A stretch of 64,000 nucleotides of DNA from Chitinophagaceae bacterium (GCA_025363355.1 JANYEB010000037.1:1-64000); one strand, 5' to 3'. Numbered from the stretch's first letter, positions 19,681 to 30,627 are shown. Notes: generated by a model from the letters alone, not told the origin. Program-made: numbers and translations.

Positions 19681-20343
19681 TTATTCTCTCTCATATTTAT
19701 TCCACATATACATACCATATAATATGTGCAAAATGCCAAAACCAATTGCCCAAAAGTATAGCCCAAATCCAACGAACCAAAGATTGATTAACCCCAATGC
19801 TATTTGGCAATAACCTAAGTATCTAACTTCACCTAGTGTATATTTAGAGGCATTAACCAAAGCCAAACCATAGAATATTAAACAGCCTGGTGCAATTAAT
19901 CCATAAGCCTCGTTCTCTATTAATTTTAATAAGTATATTCCTCCAGCAATCATTGGTATCATTACATTAACAAACAAACGTTTTGAGGTAGAACCCCATA
20001 GTGGTGTATTTGTTTTTTTGCTGCGTAAATAGGTAAATAAAAAAGATAGTAAAAAGGATGCTATAAAAGTTACAACAGCAATTACAAACAAACGATTACC
20101 CATAAAAGACTCAATGCTAACATTGCCAGTTTTAGAGGTTTCGTAAATAGTAGTATCTAAAGTTTTTAAAATATTTCCTCTACTAGTCGAGATAACATCA
20201 TAAGCAAAATAAGCTCCTACTAAAGCACAAGAGCCTGCTGCAATACCACTTAATCCACTTAAACTAATGAAACGACTACTGCGTTCCATCATTTGTTTTA
20301 TGTGATGTAAATCTTCTTGATGTTCTTGATTTGTGATATTCAT
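19681..20343 (-). CDS. Multi-pass membrane protein of the creD locus
   Basis: 220 aa, several TM segments; first gene of a four-gene co-directional run with wHTH and creD. Confidence 0.65.
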   Translation of the reverse strand: MNITNQEHQEDLHHIKQMMERSSRFISLSGLSGIAAGSCALVGAYFAYDVISTSRGNILKTLDTTIYETSKTGNVSIESFMGNRLFVIAVVTFIASFLLSFLFTYLRSKKTNTPLWGSTSKRLFVNVMIPMIAGGIYLLKLIENEAYGLIAPGCLIFYGLALVNASKYTLGEVRYLGYCQIALGLINLWFVGFGLYFWAIGFGILHILYGMYMWNKYERE

Positions 20344-20422
20344 AAAAGCACTTTGAAATACAAAGTAAATAGAACTATTTTAATTGACCAAATTTTTTAA
20401 AATTTATTGAGGGAAATATTGG

Positions 20423-23170
20423 TTACTCCATCACAGGTCTCAACCACCTTTCCATTTCATCTTTGCTCATTCCCTTGCGTTTGGTATAATCTTCAAACTG
20501 GTCTTGCTGAATTTTACCTACACCAAAATACTGGCTTTGAGGATGGCTGAAATACCAGCCACAAACGCTGCTTGCAGGAAACATTGCAAGGCTTTCGGTT
20601 AAGGTAATGCCTGTGTTTTCTGTAGCATTTAGCAAGTCAAATAATTTATACTTTTCTGTATGGTCTGGGCAAGCAGGATAGCCTGGTGCAGGACGAATAC
20701 CTTGGTATTTTTCGTGAATTAAATCTTCGTTGGTTAATGCTTCTTCTTTTACATAACCCCAATATTCTTTTCTTGTTTTCTCGTGAAGATATTCTGCAAA
20801 AGCCTCTGCCAGTCTATCTGCTAGGGCTTGCAACATTATTTTATAATAATCATCCAATGCCGTTTCAAAAGCCTTAATGTGTGGCTCAATACCGTGAATT
20901 GTTACTGCGAAAGCACCTAAGAAATCATTGTTTGATTGTTTGGTGTTTGTTATTTCTGTTTGATTGTTGTTTTGTTGTTTGGGTTTTATAAAATCTGCTA
21001 AACTTAAATTTGGTTGCCCAGCTGCTTTTTGAATTTGTTGACGTAAATTTTCTAATTGAACAGTTGATGAATTATTGTTTACAAATATGCTATCATCTTG
21101 CGATGCTGCTTCCCAAAAACCAACAACACCTTTTGGTGTCAGCCAGTTTTCTGCTATGATTTTATCTAATAATGTATTCGCATCGTTATACAATTTAGTA
21201 GCTTCAACACCCACAATTGTATCACTTAAAATAGCAGGGAAATTGCCGTGCATTTCCCAAGCAATAAAAAATGGTTTCCAATCAATATAAACTCTCAAAT
21301 CCTTTACAGTAATATCTTCAATTGTTTTAATGCCAGTAAATGTTGGTGCAATGGGTGTGTAGTTATCCCAATCAATCTTCACTTTATTTTTTACAGCATC
21401 TTCATATTTTAAATAAGTTTTGGAAGACTTTTTATTGTCGAAACTCTCTTTTAGTTTTCTGTATTCTTCTTTAACATCAATCAAGAAGTTCTCCTTAGCA
21501 TCGGGGTTTAAAAGGCTTCCAGCAACTGTTACACTTCTACTGGCATCCAACACGTGCACCACACCATTGCCATATTCTGGTGCAATTTTTACAGATGTGT
21601 GCATACGACTTGTTGTTGCACCACCAATCAGTAAAGGTTGTGTCATTCCACGGCGTTTCATCTCTTTTGCAATGTGTACCATTTCATCAAGACTTGGTGT
21701 AATTAACCCACTTAAACCAATAATAGCAGCACTGCATTTTACAGCTTCTTCCAATATTTTATCTGTAGCCACCATCACGCCTAAATCAACAATATTATAG
21801 CCATTGCAACCCAGCACAACGCCCACAATATTTTTACCAATATCGTGTACATCACCTTTTACTGTTGCCAATAAAATGGTGGCAGCACCGGCACTTTCTT
21901 CATTAATAGTTCCTGCTAAAAGGTGTGCTTGTTTTCTGTCTTCTTTTTCTTGTTCGATATAAGGTGTAAGAATAGCAACGGATTTTTTCATTACCCTTGC
22001 ACTCTTTACAACCTGTGGCAAAAACATTTTACCAGCACCAAATAAATCACCCACAATATCCATCCCTGCCATTAAGGGTCCTTCAATAACATCTAATGGT
22101 CGAGGGTATTTTTGACGAGCTTCTTCGGTATCTGCATCTATAAATTCTGTAATACCATTTACCAATGCGTGAGCCAATCTTTTTTCTACAGATTCACCAC
22201 GCCAGGCAGCATCTACTTTCTCTTCTTTGTCTTTAGCCTTAACGGTTGTGGCAAATTCAATTAGCTTTTCTGTGGCTTCGTTATTATCATTGTTGATGTT
22301 TAAAATAACGTCTTCGCAAAGTTGTTTTAAGTTGGGTTCTATTTGGTCGTACACAATCATTTGCCCAGCATTTACAATGCCCATATCCATACCAGCCTTA
22401 ATAGCATAGTAAAGGAAAACAGAATGCATTGCTTCACGTACAGGCTCATTACCTCTAAAAGAAAAAGAGAGATTGCTAACACCACCACTAATTTTTACTA
22501 AAGGATATTTTTGTTTGATGATACGAGTGGCTTCTATAAAATCAACACCATAATTATTATGTTCTTCAAGCCCTGTTGCTATGGCAAAAATGTTTAAATC
22601 GAAAATGATATCTTGAGGGTTAAAACCAACTTCGTTTACCAATATTTTATAAGCACGTTCAGCGATATCAACTTTGCGTTTCATAGTGTCGGCTTGTCCT
22701 TGTTCATCAAAAGCCATTACAATAACTGCTGCACCAAAAGCCAAACAAATTTCTGCTTGTTCCCGAAATTTATCTTCACCTTCTTTCATTGAAATACTAT
22801 TGACAATACACTTGCCTTGTACACATTTTAGCCCAGCTTCAATAATCTCAAACTTACTGCTATCAATCATTATAGGGATTTTAGCAATATCTGGTTCGCT
22901 TTGAATGAGGTTTAAAAAAGTAGTCATTGCTTGCTTGCCATCGAGTAAAGCATCATCCATATTTACATCAATTACCTGAGCACCATTTTCTACTTGTTGG
23001 CGTGCAACAGATAATGCTTCTTCGTATTGATTATTGAGAATAAGTTTTGCAAATTTCTTTGAGCCAGTAACATTGGTTCTTTCACCAACGTTTACAAAGT
23101 TTGTTTCTGGTCTCACCACAAGTGGCTCTAATCCACTCAATCTAAGAAAAGGTTTAATCGTTGCTTGCAT
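20423..23170 (-). CDS. metH: Methionine synthase, B12-dependent: pterin-binding, cap/B12-binding and SAM-activation domains (no homocysteine-binding domain)
   Basis: [38 protein letters not shown] (B12 DxHxxG) and [15 protein letters not shown] activation motif; start at MQATIKPF. Confidence 0.95.
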   Translation of the reverse strand: MQATIKPFLRLSGLEPLVVRPETNFVNVGERTNVTGSKKFAKLILNNQYEEALSVARQQVENGAQVIDVNMDDALLDGKQAMTTFLNLIQSEPDIAKIPIMIDSSKFEIIEAGLKCVQGKCIVNSISMKEGEDKFREQAEICLAFGAAVIVMAFDEQGQADTMKRKVDIAERAYKILVNEVGFNPQDIIFDLNIFAIATGLEEHNNYGVDFIEATRIIKQKYPLVKISGGVSNLSFSFRGNEPVREAMHSVFLYYAIKAGMDMGIVNAGQMIVYDQIEPNLKQLCEDVILNINNDNNEATEKLIEFATTVKAKDKEEKVDAAWRGESVEKRLAHALVNGITEFIDADTEEARQKYPRPLDVIEGPLMAGMDIVGDLFGAGKMFLPQVVKSARVMKKSVAILTPYIEQEKEDRKQAHLLAGTINEESAGAATILLATVKGDVHDIGKNIVGVVLGCNGYNIVDLGVMVATDKILEEAVKCSAAIIGLSGLITPSLDEMVHIAKEMKRRGMTQPLLIGGATTSRMHTSVKIAPEYGNGVVHVLDASRSVTVAGSLLNPDAKENFLIDVKEEYRKLKESFDNKKSSKTYLKYEDAVKNKVKIDWDNYTPIAPTFTGIKTIEDITVKDLRVYIDWKPFFIAWEMHGNFPAILSDTIVGVEATKLYNDANTLLDKIIAENWLTPKGVVGFWEAASQDDSIFVNNNSSTVQLENLRQQIQKAAGQPNLSLADFIKPKQQNNNQTEITNTKQSNNDFLGAFAVTIHGIEPHIKAFETALDDYYKIMLQALADRLAEAFAEYLHEKTRKEYWGYVKEEALTNEDLIHEKYQGIRPAPGYPACPDHTEKYKLFDLLNATENTGITLTESLAMFPASSVCGWYFSHPQSQYFGVGKIQQDQFEDYTKRKGMSKDEMERWLRPVME

Positions 23171-23227
23171 AGTTGCAAAAATAGGCAATGTGGATTATTA
23201 GTTTAGTAATCATCATATCTGTAAAAT

Positions 23228-23264
23228 AAAAGAGGCTGCCCTTTTAAGACAGCCTCTTTCTTTG
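23228..23264 (-). terminator. Intrinsic terminator downstream of acyl-CoA dehydrogenase
   Basis: AAAGAGGCTG-cccttttaaga-CAGCCTCTTT stem with flanking A/T tracts. Confidence 0.75.
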
Positions 23265-23277
23265 TTATGATAGTTTA

Positions 23278-25089
23278 TTAGAAACAGTAACTATTCGCTT
23301 CAATCAATTTCGCTGCAATTCTTCTTCTACTTTCCTTCGTGTTAAAGGGTTCTACTTTGGTAAAACGTTTTAACCCAATATGCATCATTCTAAGTTCATC
23401 TCCTTCTGCAAAACTGTTTAAAGCATCTTTACCTGCTTTATTAATTTTATCTGCTGCATCATATAAGTATGTCTTCATTATATCGGCACAAATTGCAGCT
23501 TTTTCGTTGTTCTTAGCAGTCATTTTCATCACCCTTAACAATGCACTTTCACAATGAAAAACTTCAATCATCATATCTGCAATATTCATCAACACTTCTT
23601 GTTCTTTTTCTAATTGCATCATTAGTTTTTGAACAGCAGCACCAGCAACCATTAGAATAGCTTTTTTAAAGTTGTTGATGTATTTGATTTCTTTGGCAAA
23701 AGGTGTTTCATCTTCACTACCAAAATCTGGAATACTCATTAATTCCTTTTGGACATTCATTGCGGGTGTCATTAAATCAAGCTTGCCTTTCATAGAACGT
23801 TTTAACATCATATCAACTGTAAGCAAACGATTAATTTCATTAGTGCCTTCATAAATTCTGTTGATACGACTATCTCTGTATGCTTTGCTAATTATATATT
23901 CATCACTAAAACCATTGCCACCATGAACTTGCACACCCTCATCAACTACAAAATCTAAAACCTCACTACCAAATACTTTTAGCATTGCACATTCGATTGC
24001 ATATTCTTCAGCAGCTCCAAGCAAAGCGTGGGCAAAGGTTTCGCCTTTTTCAAGCAGTTCTTCTTCTTTAATGTCAATCCATTTGCTCGTTCTATATAAT
24101 GCACTTTCGCACACCCACATTCTGATTGCCATTTCTGCTAACTTATGTTTTATAGCACCAAATTTTGCAATAGGCATTTTAAATTGTTCACGAGTATTTG
24201 CATATTGAATTGTAGTTGTTGTTGCACGTTTTGCACCACCCAAAGTAGCAGCACAAAGTTTTAAACGACCAATGTTTAAGATGTTAAAAGCAATGATATG
24301 TCCTTTGCCAATTTCGCCTAAAACATTTTCAACAGGCACTTTACAGTCTTGAAAATATAGCTGCACAGTTGATGAACCTTTGATACCCATTTTATGTTCT
24401 TCTGGTCCTTGCGTAAAACCCTCAAACCCACGTTCTATAATGAATGCAGTAAATTGTGTTCCATCAATTTTAGCAAACACTGTGTAAACATCTGCAAAAC
24501 CACCATTGGTTATCCAACACTTTTGTCCATTCAATAAATAGTGTTTTCCATCTGCACTTAAAGTGGCTGTTGTTTTTGCACTTAAAGCATCGCTGCCACT
24601 ATTGGGTTCTGTTAAACCATAAGCTCCTTTAAATTCACCACTTGCCAACTTAGGAATGTATTTTAGTTTTTGCTCCTCTGTTCCAAAATATAAAATGGGC
24701 AAACTGCCAATGCCTGTATGTGCAGCAATAGCAACACTAAAACTATGGCCACCACCTAAGCCTTCATTTACGATGGTTGCAGTAATAAAATCTTTTCCAA
24801 GTCCGCCATATTGTTCAGGAAAAGCAGTTGATAGCAAACCTTGTTCACCAGCTTTTACTATTAAACTTTGCATTAAACCTTCTTCTTGCTTGTCAATTTG
24901 CTCAACAATAGGATAAATTTCTGCATCTAAAAACTGTTGACACATTTCCATTACCATTAATTGCTCTTCATTGAAATCCTCTGGTGTAAAGGTTTCTAGG
25001 GCATTACTTTCTTTTATTAAGAATGAACCGCCAACCCCCAACCCCTGAAGGGGAGTTAAGAAAAATTGATTTGTGTTTTGAAGTTTCAT
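23278..25089 (-). CDS. Acyl-CoA dehydrogenase
   Basis: GLTEPNSGSDA, CWITNGG, RINRIYEGTNEINR; ~600-aa Bacteroidota-type with C-terminal extension. Confidence 0.93.
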   Translation of the reverse strand: MKLQNTNQFFLTPLQGLGVGGSFLIKESNALETFTPEDFNEEQLMVMEMCQQFLDAEIYPIVEQIDKQEEGLMQSLIVKAGEQGLLSTAFPEQYGGLGKDFITATIVNEGLGGGHSFSVAIAAHTGIGSLPILYFGTEEQKLKYIPKLASGEFKGAYGLTEPNSGSDALSAKTTATLSADGKHYLLNGQKCWITNGGFADVYTVFAKIDGTQFTAFIIERGFEGFTQGPEEHKMGIKGSSTVQLYFQDCKVPVENVLGEIGKGHIIAFNILNIGRLKLCAATLGGAKRATTTTIQYANTREQFKMPIAKFGAIKHKLAEMAIRMWVCESALYRTSKWIDIKEEELLEKGETFAHALLGAAEEYAIECAMLKVFGSEVLDFVVDEGVQVHGGNGFSDEYIISKAYRDSRINRIYEGTNEINRLLTVDMMLKRSMKGKLDLMTPAMNVQKELMSIPDFGSEDETPFAKEIKYINNFKKAILMVAGAAVQKLMMQLEKEQEVLMNIADMMIEVFHCESALLRVMKMTAKNNEKAAICADIMKTYLYDAADKINKAGKDALNSFAEGDELRMMHIGLKRFTKVEPFNTKESRRRIAAKLIEANSYCF

Positions 25090-25152
25090 ATTAGTATTTT
25101 AATATTTTATAAATTGTATATCGTAGTTCTAAAATCGCAAGAGAGACTCCCT

Positions 25153-25602
25153 TTAGGGATTAGTGGTCAAATTATCATATACTTTTTGCAAAACATTCTT
25201 CACTGTTTCTATTTCATTTTTTGTAATACCAACCAGTGCTTCATCCATTGTTTGATTGGCAATTTCTATGGTTTGATCTTGAAGATTTTTAGCAATAGTT
25301 GAAAGGAAAATATAATTGACTCTTTTGTCGGTTTCGCTAGCCTTACGTTCAACTAAACCAAGTTTTGCCAAATTGTCTATAAGCCTTGTAATACTTGGTT
25401 TATCTCTAAAAGTTTTATCGCAAAGTTGTTGTTGATTTAAGCCATCTTCTTTCCAAAGATGATATAGAATACTCCATTGCTCGATTGTTATTTCTAACCC
25501 AGCAGCTCTAAAGTTTTTTTGCATACGACGTGCAATTGCAGCAGCAGCCATTGCATTAATAACGCTGTAAAGTTCACCACGTTTAAACTGATTGTTTGCC
25601 AT
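25153..25602 (-). CDS. MarR family transcriptional regulator
   Basis: QWSILYHLWKEDGLNQQQLCDKTFRDKPSITRLIDNLAKLGLVERKASETDKRVNYIFLS. Confidence 0.9.
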   Translation of the reverse strand: MANNQFKRGELYSVINAMAAAAIARRMQKNFRAAGLEITIEQWSILYHLWKEDGLNQQQLCDKTFRDKPSITRLIDNLAKLGLVERKASETDKRVNYIFLSTIAKNLQDQTIEIANQTMDEALVGITKNEIETVKNVLQKVYDNLTTNP

Positions 25603-25819
25603 AATAGTTGTTTATGCAACTATTCAAAGGTGAGGAGAGATTTTGATATGGCAAAATGAATTTTAAATAATCTTGAGTAGTCTGTCAAAATTATCTGTAC
25701 ATGTTTTCTCTCACAAAATACATCAGAAAACGCAGAATTTGTATTGTACTTTTTCTGCGAGCATATTAATATCACTTAATTCTGCACGAGTACTTAAATG
25801 GATTTATTGGAGTTCTAGA

Positions 25820-27700
25820 TTACGCTAATATTTCACTCAACTCTAACCAACGAAGTTCTTTCTCTTCAAGGATTTGAGCTATTTCGCCAATACGTAAACT
25901 CATTTTATTTATTTCATCAAAACTTAAATTTTCCATTGTTAGTTTATACTCAATTTCTTTTTTCTCAGCTTCAAGTTTTGGCATTTCTTTTTCAAGTTGT
26001 TCAAATTCGTGCTTGTCTTTAAAAGATATTTTTTTATTTGATTTTTGTTGTTCAAAAACTTTTGCTTCTTGCACTTTTGCAGCAGCAACTTGTTTTGTTT
26101 TTGCTGCTTCCTCATCTTGCCAAATTCTATATTGACTATAATTCCCAGGATAATCTCTCACTGAAGCATTGCCTTCAAAAACTAATAAATGGTCAACCAA
26201 TCTATCCATAAAATATCTATCGTGACTTACAATTACAACACAACCAGGGTAATCTTGCAAAAAGTTTTCTAACACAGCCAATGTTGGCAAATCAAGATCG
26301 TTGGTAGGTTCATCTAAAATTAAGAAGTTGGGATTTTTAAATAGAATTGCTAATAGTTGCAAACGCTTTTTTTCTCCTCCACTCAGTGATTGTAAATAAG
26401 TGTATTGCTTTTCTGGGGTAAATAAAAATAACTCTAAAAACTGAGCAGCACTTAAACTTCCACCATTTGCCAAAGGAAAGTTTTCGGCAATATCTTTTAC
26501 ATATTCTATTACTCTAACATTGTCTTTTATTGCTAATCCTTGTTGAGAAAAATTGCCAAAAACAATGGTATCGCCAATGTTTACTTTTCCTGAATCTGGA
26601 GTTTCTAATTCTTGAATAATATTTAAGAAAGTTGATTTTCCAACTCCATTTTTCCCAATGATACCAAGCCTTTCACCTTTATTAAAAGTATAATCAAAGC
26701 CTTTAAGAATTTCTTTTTCGCCATAAGATTTATATACTTTTTTTAGTTCAATTACCTTCCCTCCAATCCTACTCATTTTAATTTGAAGCTGCACTTGGTT
26801 GTCTTCCATTTTTTTGGAAGCTTTATCCTTTATATCATAGAAATTATCTTGTCTGCTTTTGGATTTTGTGGTTCTTGCTTTTGGTTGCTTACGCATCCAC
26901 TCTAGCTCTTTCCTAAACTCACTTTTGGCTTTATCTATGTTAGCTTGTTCGTTTTCTATACGTGCTGCTTTTTTCTCTAAATAATTATCATAATCTCCTT
27001 TGTAAACATATAAATCTTCTCTTTCCAACTCCCAAATTTCGTTACAAACAGCATCTAAAAAATATCTATCGTGGGTAACCATTAACAGCGTTACATTTTC
27101 ACTTAATAAATAATTTTCAAGCCACTCAATCATTTCAACATCTAAATGATTGGTAGGTTCATCCATAATTAGTAAAGTATGATTTTGTTCAAATCCAATA
27201 TCAATCAATGTTCTAGCCAAAGCAACTCGTTTTCTTTGTCCACCACTTAATGTGCTTACAATTTGTTGCAGGTGATGAATATTTAGTTTGCCAAGTATTT
27301 GTTTCACCTTAGCTTCAAAATCCCAAGCCTGCATTTCTTCCATTAATACAATTGCATCTTGAATTGCATCTGTATCGTTTAGTTCTTCAGCTAATTCATA
27401 ACTTCTAATTGCTTTTACAGCAGGATGATTTGCGTGAAGAATATTATCAATAATACTTTTTTCATCTTCTAAATTGGGGTCTTGTTCAAACAAGGCAACA
27501 GTAACCTCTTTATTAATCCATACTTTTCCTTCATCGGCAGTCTCTTGACCAGAAAGAATTTTTAGTAAGGTTGATTTACCGGTTCCATTTCTTGCTATCA
27601 AGGCAATTTTATCTCCTTGAGAAATATGAAAAGTAATATTTGAAAACAATGGCGTAATGCCATAAGATTTTGTGAGTTTTTCTACCGAAACATAATGCAT
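25820..27700 (-). CDS. ABC-F family ATP-binding protein (Uup-like)
   Basis: Two ABC domains: GKSTLLKILSG / LSGGQRKRVALARTL / LLIMDEPTNHLD and GKSTFLNII / LSGGEKKRLQLL / LILDEPTNDLD, with C-terminal coiled coil. Confidence 0.94.
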   Translation of the reverse strand: MHYVSVEKLTKSYGITPLFSNITFHISQGDKIALIARNGTGKSTLLKILSGQETADEGKVWINKEVTVALFEQDPNLEDEKSIIDNILHANHPAVKAIRSYELAEELNDTDAIQDAIVLMEEMQAWDFEAKVKQILGKLNIHHLQQIVSTLSGGQRKRVALARTLIDIGFEQNHTLLIMDEPTNHLDVEMIEWLENYLLSENVTLLMVTHDRYFLDAVCNEIWELEREDLYVYKGDYDNYLEKKAARIENEQANIDKAKSEFRKELEWMRKQPKARTTKSKSRQDNFYDIKDKASKKMEDNQVQLQIKMSRIGGKVIELKKVYKSYGEKEILKGFDYTFNKGERLGIIGKNGVGKSTFLNIIQELETPDSGKVNIGDTIVFGNFSQQGLAIKDNVRVIEYVKDIAENFPLANGGSLSAAQFLELFLFTPEKQYTYLQSLSGGEKKRLQLLAILFKNPNFLILDEPTNDLDLPTLAVLENFLQDYPGCVVIVSHDRYFMDRLVDHLLVFEGNASVRDYPGNYSQYRIWQDEEAAKTKQVAAAKVQEAKVFEQQKSNKKISFKDKHEFEQLEKEMPKLEAEKKEIEYKLTMENLSFDEINKMSLRIGEIAQILEEKELRWLELSEILA

Positions 27701-27799
27701 AGCTGCGAAAATAGTTTAAGGTTTGAGGTTTAGTGTTTAAAGTTTTTAAAGCTTGCGAAATGGGAAATAAAATAATATCAGACTTGATGATTTTTATCT

Positions 27800-28222
27800 T
27801 TGCTTTCTAATAGAAAATTGAAAAAAATTAGTAATATATTATTGTTTGATGGGGTTTGCAATTTATGCAATTCATCTGTAAAATTTGTGTTAAAACACGA
27901 CAAAAGAAAGATAATAAAATTTGCTTCTTTGCAATCAAAAAAAGGCGAGGAATTGCTGCAATTTCATAAAATTTCTCAGCGTTCAATAAACTCTTTTATT
28001 TATTTAAGAGAAGATAAAATAATGCTGAAATCTACAGCAGCACTGTATTTAGCAAAAGATTTAGCAGGACTTTGTAAATTGTTTTTTGTATTTATAATTG
28101 TTCCAAGACCGATAAGAGATTTTGTATATTCAATTATTTCAAAGAACAGATATAAATGGTTTGGCAAAAGTGATTCTTGTATGATTCCCTCTGCTGATTT
28201 TAAAGATAGATTCTTGGTGTAG
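27800..28222 (+). CDS. DCC-family thiol-disulfide oxidoreductase-like protein (DUF393)
   Basis: ILLFDGVCNLCNSSVKFVLKHDKRKIIKFASLQS. Confidence 0.88.
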   Translation: MLSNRKLKKISNILLFDGVCNLCNSSVKFVLKHDKRKIIKFASLQSKKGEELLQFHKISQRSINSFIYLREDKIMLKSTAALYLAKDLAGLCKLFFVFIIVPRPIRDFVYSIISKNRYKWFGKSDSCMIPSADFKDRFLV

Positions 28223-28523
28223 ATGGCATATAGATTTTTAGGAATTCTTTAACATATTCAATTAAACGAATTATAAAAGCTAAGGTCTTTAATACGGGAC
28301 TTTATAAAATAATTTTATAAAAGCAACGGAAAAGAAAAAATGTTCGTCTATATAGTTAGAAGGTTAGAAATCTAAAAGAATATAAAGAACGTAGATAATA
28401 ATAGTGAAAGGGCAATTAAAATTTTAACATTTTGTTGCAGTGTTTTGGCAAAGGTTTTGATAAGTAGTGTTTACAATAAATATTCTAAATATTTATTTTT
28501 CTCATAAGCAGTTAGTTTTGGTT

Positions 28524-28558
28524 GAGGGCTCGATTTCCATCGAGCCCAATCTTTTTTT
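28524..28558 (+). terminator. Intrinsic terminator-like hairpin oriented on + strand
   Basis: GGGCTCGA-tttcca-TCGAGCCC, then CAATCTTTTTTT. Confidence 0.6.
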
Positions 28559-29762
28559 AGTACTTACCCAATTGTATATCTTTCAACCAATCAACTATCC
28601 CTTTGTAAATTTGTGCAGCCGTTTGTGTATGAAATTTTGGGTTCGCTAATTTCTTTTCATCATTGATATTACTTAGAAAACCAACTTCAAGTAAACAATT
28701 TACAAAGTCTGTAGGACCACTTAAACCAAAATTGAAACTGCCAACGTTACCATATTCATCTAATCCAATTTCCTTCATTCTTTTTAATATGGTTTGACTG
28801 ACAGGTCTAAAGCCAATATGTCTGTAAAATGTGCCACAACCTTTTACTTCTTTATCTGAATTTGAATTTAAATGAATGCTAATTAGTAAATCTGGATTGT
28901 TTTGTTGTAAAGAGATGATTCTATCTTTCATTTCTAGTGTTGTGTCAGACTCTCTAGTCATAAAAATATTTTTTACACCTTTAGTTTTTAAATATTTCTG
29001 TAGTTGTTTGGCAAATAACAAAGTATAGGTTTTTTCTAAAATGTTTGTAGTGGTTCCTGCTGCTCCAGAATTTGTTCCTCCGTGTCCTGCATCAATTGCA
29101 ATTTTTATGTTTTTAACATCTAAATTTTTTGGTTGTTGTTTTACCTTAATAATTAGTTGGTTGTTGTTATAGTTTATAGAATAGCCCCAATGTGCTGCGT
29201 GTTTAAGTTCTATAGTTACCAACATTACATCTTCTTCGGTTTGACGATAATAAACGTTTTTAATTTCTTTAAGTGTAGATGGTAATTGTGTTATCCAGTT
29301 TGTATTACTTTGAACACTAAATATTTCTAATTGAATAGCAGCAGGCTCTGTTTGCATCCAAGCTCTATATGGAAGTTTTTCATCCATATTGATAACTACT
29401 ACATCATAAGAACTATCTGTGCCATAAACTCTAAAATTTGCTGTAAGGTGATAGGGCTTTTCTTTTACTGCTGAATCTGGTTTCAAATAAACCTTATCGA
29501 CATAAGCAGAACGATATTTTGAAATTTGTACTTTCCAAGGGCTAACACTTGTATCTGTTACCTTAAACAAAATACCAGTATCTATATAGCCCATTTTGGC
29601 ACCACCAAGTCTATCATCACCTAAACCATATAATAAAGCAGGTAATTTGCCAGTGCTTTTGGCAAAAAAATCTTTTTTTGTTTGAACAATTGGCTGAGTT
29701 GGCTGTGAACAGCCACTATAAAAAAAGCTAATAAGTATCGTGAACAAGTGAATTTTTTTCAT
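28557..29762 (-). CDS. N-acetylmuramoyl-L-alanine amidase (Amidase_3, lipoprotein)
   Basis: IAIDAGHGGTNSGAAG, TRESDTTLEMKDRI, ISIHLNSNSD, CLLEVGFLSN; lipobox FYSGCSQ. Confidence 0.92.
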   Translation of the reverse strand: MKKIHLFTILISFFYSGCSQPTQPIVQTKKDFFAKSTGKLPALLYGLGDDRLGGAKMGYIDTGILFKVTDTSVSPWKVQISKYRSAYVDKVYLKPDSAVKEKPYHLTANFRVYGTDSSYDVVVINMDEKLPYRAWMQTEPAAIQLEIFSVQSNTNWITQLPSTLKEIKNVYYRQTEEDVMLVTIELKHAAHWGYSINYNNNQLIIKVKQQPKNLDVKNIKIAIDAGHGGTNSGAAGTTTNILEKTYTLLFAKQLQKYLKTKGVKNIFMTRESDTTLEMKDRIISLQQNNPDLLISIHLNSNSDKEVKGCGTFYRHIGFRPVSQTILKRMKEIGLDEYGNVGSFNFGLSGPTDFVNCLLEVGFLSNINDEKKLANPKFHTQTAAQIYKGIVDWLKDIQLGKY

Positions 29763-29887
29763 ACTAGATGTAATTAAATTAGTGAATTAAACCTTAACAA
29801 CGAAGTTATATTGCAACATAACACATAACAAAATATTCTTACCCACTTCATTACTCAAAGCCTATTTTTGCCACCTAAAATTTAAAA

Positions 29888-30538
29888 ATGAAGTTTTATA
29901 ATACGTTGATTCGTTATAGATTTTTTCTTGGACTACTAGCTATTGCTTTGGCTGTTTTAGTTACAGTTAAAGCTGGATTTTGGCCAGCATTTATTTTATA
30001 TTTTGCTGGGGTAATTGCATTGTTTAGTCATTTTTTTATAGGTCCACTAAGACTTGTTCAAGAGCCAATGGAGGAAGGTAGAATTGAAGAAGTGGAGAAA
30101 ATATTAAATAGTATTAAGTTTCCTAATTTGCTGTACAAACCTATTCGCTCTACTTACTATACTTTAAAAGGTAATTTGGCAATGATGAAGCAAGATTTTG
30201 ATGGTGCTGAAAAGCATTTAAAAATGAGTAGTGCTTTAGGCTCACCAATGCCAGAAGCTGAAGGAGCAAATAAACTTCAACTTGGAATGATGAGTTTACA
30301 AAAAGGAGATTTTAAACAAGGAGAAAGTTATATTAGAGCAGCTATCAGATTAGGAATTTCTGACAAAGAAAGTGAAGCAATCGCTTATTTAAGTATGTGC
30401 CAAATATTTATGAATAAACGTGAGTTTAGAGCTGCAAAAGATTACTTTAGAAAAACAAAGGCACTTAAACCAACTGCTAAACAAACATTAGATCAAATTA
30501 AAGAGGTTGAAAAATATATTTCTAGAATGCCAGGATAA
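29888..30538 (+). CDS. Membrane-anchored tetratricopeptide-repeat protein
   Basis: Two N-terminal TM segments, then TPR-like helices (GNLAMMKQDFDGAEKHL, KGDFKQGESYIRAAI, KREFRAAKDYFRKTKAL). Confidence 0.65.
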   Translation: MKFYNTLIRYRFFLGLLAIALAVLVTVKAGFWPAFILYFAGVIALFSHFFIGPLRLVQEPMEEGRIEEVEKILNSIKFPNLLYKPIRSTYYTLKGNLAMMKQDFDGAEKHLKMSSALGSPMPEAEGANKLQLGMMSLQKGDFKQGESYIRAAIRLGISDKESEAIAYLSMCQIFMNKREFRAAKDYFRKTKALKPTAKQTLDQIKEVEKYISRMPG

Positions 30539-30558
30539 TTTCCTAATTATACTTTATT

Positions 30559-30590
30559 AAACACCAACCATATAGTTGGTGTTTTTTGTT
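30559..30590 (+). terminator. Intrinsic terminator after TPR membrane protein
   Basis: AAACACCAAC-catata-GTTGGTGTTTTTT. Confidence 0.85.
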
Positions 30591-30627
30591 TTTAGCAAGT
30601 AATTTGAAACCACATATTTTAGCAGCG

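Noticed and set aside
21420-21800. 126-aa plus-strand ORF inside metH
   Set aside because: Antisense to the conserved B12-binding region; no domain signature.
28223-28520. tRNA or known riboswitch in the long intergenic gap
   Set aside because: No cloverleaf, CCA-type acceptor pattern or recognised riboswitch core could be seen by eye.
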